This document shows positions 52,022 through 54,389 of a stretch of DNA of 54,389 bases, in pieces. How positions within the stretch are numbered: the stretch's first letter is position 1; every line of letters begins with the position of its first letter. The position numbers and the translations under genes were made by a program. The DNA lies in the NCBI RefSeq assembly GCF_008123965.1, contig NZ_VSTH01000129.1:1-54389 (forward strand), read 5' to 3'. This stretch comes from Bradyrhizobium hipponense. Its GTDB lineage: Bacteria > Pseudomonadota > Alphaproteobacteria > Rhizobiales > Xanthobacteraceae. The notes below the pieces were generated by a model. The model was not told where the DNA came from. It was given only the letters and a program-made list of their open reading frames with translations, and did not search any database.

Positions 52022-52048
52022 ATTGTAGCGGGCAGTCGCGACAGACAA
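52022..52048 (-). promoter_or_regulatory. Candidate promoter of the urc operon
   Basis: On the minus strand ttgtct (52048-52043) and tacaat (52027-52022) are separated by 15 bases; reading the first box as cttgtc gives 16. This would place the transcript start near 52015 and leave a leader of about 90 bases containing the hairpin. Confidence 0.5.
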
Positions 52049-52180
52049 GTTAATCGTACTGTGCTGCTGGGCCGTTTGCGGCCAAAATCCCGTCATCGAC
52101 CAGCCGGCAGGGCTCGCCTAAACGCCGCGCCCTGGCGCTGGCCGACCTTGCCGCTCCGCCTGCGCGATTGGCCTAAAGAA

Positions 52181-52208
52181 TTGAAGTATTTATATTTTTT
52201 CATATTTT
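52181..52208 (+). promoter_or_regulatory. Candidate promoter of the PLP-enzyme gene
   Basis: ttgaag (52181-52186) and tatttt (52203-52208) are 16 bases apart in a strikingly AT-rich patch of an otherwise GC-rich gap. The gene start lies about 90 bases downstream. Confidence 0.4.
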
Positions 52209-52305
52209 CAAGGGGCTGTGCATGGTTTGCCCGGCCGGCGCCCTATCCTGGACAAAACGTGTCATCAGACCAATCGCACAGATCGCCTTCGCCTTGGAGA
52301 CCGCC

Positions 52306-53433
52306 ATGCCTTCCGCCAGCTACATCGACCCCCGCAATGGAAAGCTCTATCCGCTCGACCAGCCGCGCTGGTGCTCGGACGAGCGCACGCCGCTGCTGGT
52401 GACGCCGGGGGCAGGGATATCGCGGGACGAGATCGAGAGCCGCACGCGATCGCTCTGGCGCTACCGGGCGGCGCTGCCGGTCGAGATCAAAAGCCCGATC
52501 ACGCTCGGCGAAGGCTGCACGCCGCTGGTCCAGCAGGACTGGGGCGACTTGCGGCCATTCTTCAAGCTCGAATGGTTCAACCCGACCGGCAGCTTCAAGG
52601 ACAGGGGCTCGTCGGTGATGCTGTCCCTCCTGCGGCAGATCGGCGTCGACGCCATTCTGGAGGATTCTTCCGGCAATGGCGGCTCGTCGATGGCGGGACT
52701 CGGTGCCGCCGGCGGCATGCGCGTGAAGATCCTGGCGCCTGCGTCGACTTCGCCGGCCAAGATCGCCCAGGTACGCGCCTATGGCGCCGCGGTGCAGCTC
52801 GTCGAGGGCCCGCGCGAGGAGTCGGAGGCCGAGGCGATCCGCCAGTCGAGCCAGACCTTCTATGCCAGCCATAACTGGCAGCCGCTCTTCCTCGAAGGCA
52901 CCAAGTCGCTCGCCTATGAAGTCTGGGAGGATCTCGGCTACCGCGCGCCCGACAACGTCATCGTCCCCGTCGGCGCCGGCAGCAGCCTGCTCGGTTGCGC
53001 CTTCGGCTTCCGCGAGCTCAAGAAAGCCGGCCAGATCGCAAAGTTGCCGCGGCTGTTCGCGGCGCAACCGCAAAATTGCTCACCGATCGATGCGAGTTTT
53101 CGGGCCGGCGTCGATACGCCGGTGCCGCGCGAGGTGCACAAGACCATCGCCGAAGGCACCGCCATCAAGCATCCCCTGCGGCTGCGCGAGATCATCGGCG
53201 CCTTGCGCGAGAGCGGCGGCGGCACCGTTGCGCTCAGCGAGGACGAGATCGTCGCCGCCCTGCGACGGCTGGCGCGGCAGGGCCTGTTCGCCGAGCCGAC
53301 CAGCGCGGGCGCGGCCGCGGCACTGGAAAAACTGTCCGGCGCCGGCGCCATCAAGGCGAACGAGACCACGGTGGCGGTGCTCACCGGCACCGGCCTCAAG
53401 GCCGCAACCACTGTCGCCGATCTCGTGCAATAG
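52306..53433 (+). CDS. Threonine-synthase-like PLP-dependent enzyme
   Basis: A 375-residue fold-type II PLP enzyme. Lys98 in NPTGSFKDRG should bind the cofactor, the phosphate loop is SSGNGGSSMAG, and the C-terminus has AEPTSAGAAAALEKL. The N-terminus (YIDPRNGKLYPLDQPRWCSDERTPLL) resembles threonine synthase class 2-type proteins that begin with a small domain. Threonine synthase, or a related beta-replacing or deaminating enzyme, is possible; no other threonine genes are close. It is divergent from the urc operon, which leaves room for a link to uracil or 3-carbon metabolism, but nothing in the sequence proves one. ttggagaccgcc precedes the ATG. Confidence 0.82.
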   Translation: MPSASYIDPRNGKLYPLDQPRWCSDERTPLLVTPGAGISRDEIESRTRSLWRYRAALPVEIKSPITLGEGCTPLVQQDWGDLRPFFKLEWFNPTGSFKDRGSSVMLSLLRQIGVDAILEDSSGNGGSSMAGLGAAGGMRVKILAPASTSPAKIAQVRAYGAAVQLVEGPREESEAEAIRQSSQTFYASHNWQPLFLEGTKSLAYEVWEDLGYRAPDNVIVPVGAGSSLLGCAFGFRELKKAGQIAKLPRLFAAQPQNCSPIDASFRAGVDTPVPREVHKTIAEGTAIKHPLRLREIIGALRESGGGTVALSEDEIVAALRRLARQGLFAEPTSAGAAAALEKLSGAGAIKANETTVAVLTGTGLKAATTVADLVQ

Positions 53434-53525
53434 GGCTGGCGCGGAACGGCCCTTGCATCTGCGTTGAACCTTCGGCGCCCGTTGGCAGCCTCATGAAGAT
53501 CGCATTCGAACGAAAGGAGAGTTTT

Positions 53526-54332
53526 ATGGCCGCACCGGACCCGTTTGCAGGTTTCAAGGCCGTCCAGAAGGAAGCCTGGTCGCTGTTCGCGCCGATCGAG
53601 GTGTTCACGACGCCGTCGGCAGCCAGGCTCGTGAACTTTGCCGGCGTTGTCGCCGGTCAGCGCCTGCTCGACGTCGGCTGCGGCACCGGCGTCGTCGCGA
53701 TCACGGCGGCGCGCCGCGGAGCCAAGGTCACGGGCCTCGACCTGTCGCCGGTCCTGATCGAGCGCGCCCGCGAGCACGCGCAACTGGTGAATCTCGACAT
53801 CGACTTCACGGACGGCGATGCCGAGAGCCTGCCCTATGGCGACAACGAGTTCGATGCGGTCCTCAGCCAGTTCGGCCACATGTTCGCGCCGCGCCCTGAC
53901 GTTGCCACCGCCGAGATGCTACGCGTGCTCAAGCCCGGCGGCACCATCGCCTTCTCCACCTGGCCGCCGCATCTCTTTGTCGGACGGATGTTCGCGCTGA
54001 TTGGGGCCCGCCTGCCGCCGCCCGAGGGTGTGGCGTCGCCGGTCTTGTGGGGCGACCCAAAGGTTATCACCGAGCGCCTCGCGGGTCGGGTGAGCGATCT
54101 CTCGTTCGAGATGGACATGATGACGCCGTCCGCGCTCAGCCCGCAACATTTCCGCCGCACCATGGAAGCGACCATCGGGCCTCTGATCAAGCTCGTCGCC
54201 GAATACAAGGACGAACCGGAGAAGCTCAAGAGCTTGCGCACCGAGTTCGAAGCGCTGATCTCCGGTTACTTCGACCCCGGCAACAACGTGATGCGCCAGC
54301 AGTTTCTGATGACGAAGGCGAGGATGGTGTGA
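53526..54332 (+). CDS. Class I SAM-dependent methyltransferase
   Basis: A 268-residue methyltransferase with the SAM-binding motif I LLDVGCGTG (near residue 48), the acidic residue in VTGLDLSP, motif GDAESLPYGDNEFDAVLSQFG and RVLKPGGTIAFSTW. The order is typical of the UbiE/Methyltransf_11 group that acts on small molecules or lipids. The C-terminal 100 residues carry no known domain. An excellent ribosome site, aaaggagag, lies before the ATG. It is 92 bases after the PLP-enzyme gene and may be co-transcribed. The acceptor is unknown. Confidence 0.9.
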   Translation: MAAPDPFAGFKAVQKEAWSLFAPIEVFTTPSAARLVNFAGVVAGQRLLDVGCGTGVVAITAARRGAKVTGLDLSPVLIERAREHAQLVNLDIDFTDGDAESLPYGDNEFDAVLSQFGHMFAPRPDVATAEMLRVLKPGGTIAFSTWPPHLFVGRMFALIGARLPPPEGVASPVLWGDPKVITERLAGRVSDLSFEMDMMTPSALSPQHFRRTMEATIGPLIKLVAEYKDEPEKLKSLRTEFEALISGYFDPGNNVMRQQFLMTKARMV

Positions 54333-54389
54333 GGCGCTGGGGGGCGAATGTCTTGAGAGAGAGGACCCTTGCTTACCCTCCCCTGGAGG

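Noticed and set aside
50900..52402. A 500-residue plus-strand frame opposite urc1
   Set aside because: It spans the urc1 coding region, its promoter area and part of the PLP-enzyme gene, with no recognisable domain.
54370..54389. Possible repeat arm at the right edge (accctcccctggagg)
   Set aside because: It looks like the first half of another palindromic repeat, but the partner arm lies outside the window.

Overview
The window is a stretch of high-GC chromosome from an alphaproteobacterium, most likely Bradyrhizobium or a close relative in the Nitrobacteraceae. This rests on recognised proteins (a CyaC-type redox adenylate cyclase, a short PutA beside a divergent Lrp regulator, tandem CYP153-like P450s, SorAB sulfite dehydrogenase) and on many palindromic intergenic repeats typical of that group. 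About 43 protein genes are supported. I see no rRNA, tRNA, CRISPR array, insertion sequence or phage gene.

Layout. 1-2.7 kb: end of an unknown gene, a secreted Gly-rich protein, and an overlapping response regulator/histidine kinase pair. 2.7-7.3 kb: a convergent pair made of an HtrA-like protein without catalytic His and Ser and a small LuxR-type regulator, then a VOC protein, a DapA-family aldolase and an intact HtrA protease. 7.4-9.8 kb: an orphan CoxL-like molybdenum hydroxylase subunit. 10-13.3 kb: a three-gene acyl-CoA operon (crotonase-fold protein plus two acyl-CoA dehydrogenases). 13.4-15.6 kb: LemA lipoprotein and two TPM proteins. 15.8-17 kb: a coupled cyclic-nucleotide-binding protein and metallo-beta-lactamase-fold hydrolase. 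17.2-19.9 kb: a membrane-anchored coiled-coil protein with a clear terminator and a CxxCH protein. 20-25 kb: CoA transferase, PutA/Lrp, cold-shock protein. 25.4-31 kb: SorAB, CyaC and a GT39-like glycosyltransferase. 31-36.7 kb: YcjF/YcjX, a hemolysin III-like protein, two SDRs and a MarR regulator with a perfect palindromic operator. 36.9-43 kb: a benzoylformate-decarboxylase-like enzyme, then an operon of acyl-CoA dehydrogenase, CoA transferase and MaoC hydratase with a divergent LysR regulator. 43-46 kb: two CYP153-like P450s. 46-48.6 kb: DUF898 protein and M48 protease. 48.6-52 kb: uracil phosphoribosyltransferase, URC4 and URC1. 52.3-54.3 kb: a threonine-synthase-like PLP enzyme and a methyltransferase.

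The most interesting block is 48.6-52 kb. URC1 (a GTP-cyclohydrolase-II homologue) and URC4 (DUF1688) are the signature proteins of the URC uracil-degradation route described in yeast, whose chemistry is only partly known. They are followed by a uracil phosphoribosyltransferase whose PRPP loop departs from the canonical sequence, and urc1 has a terminator-like hairpin in its leader. Other points of note are the pseudo-HtrA/LuxR pair, the redox-sensing cyclase, a crotonase lacking both catalytic glutamates, and palindromic repeats that have grown into the ends of coding genes.

The genes suggest a metabolically broad soil heterotroph that oxidises acyl-CoAs, proline, sulfite, probably alkyl chains (CYP153) and uracil. 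cAMP signalling is probably present, with CyaC as producer and the 16.6-kb cyclic-nucleotide-binding protein as a possible receiver. Start sites were chosen from Shine-Dalgarno sequences and family lengths. Functional assignments come from motifs and remembered family sequences, not from searches.
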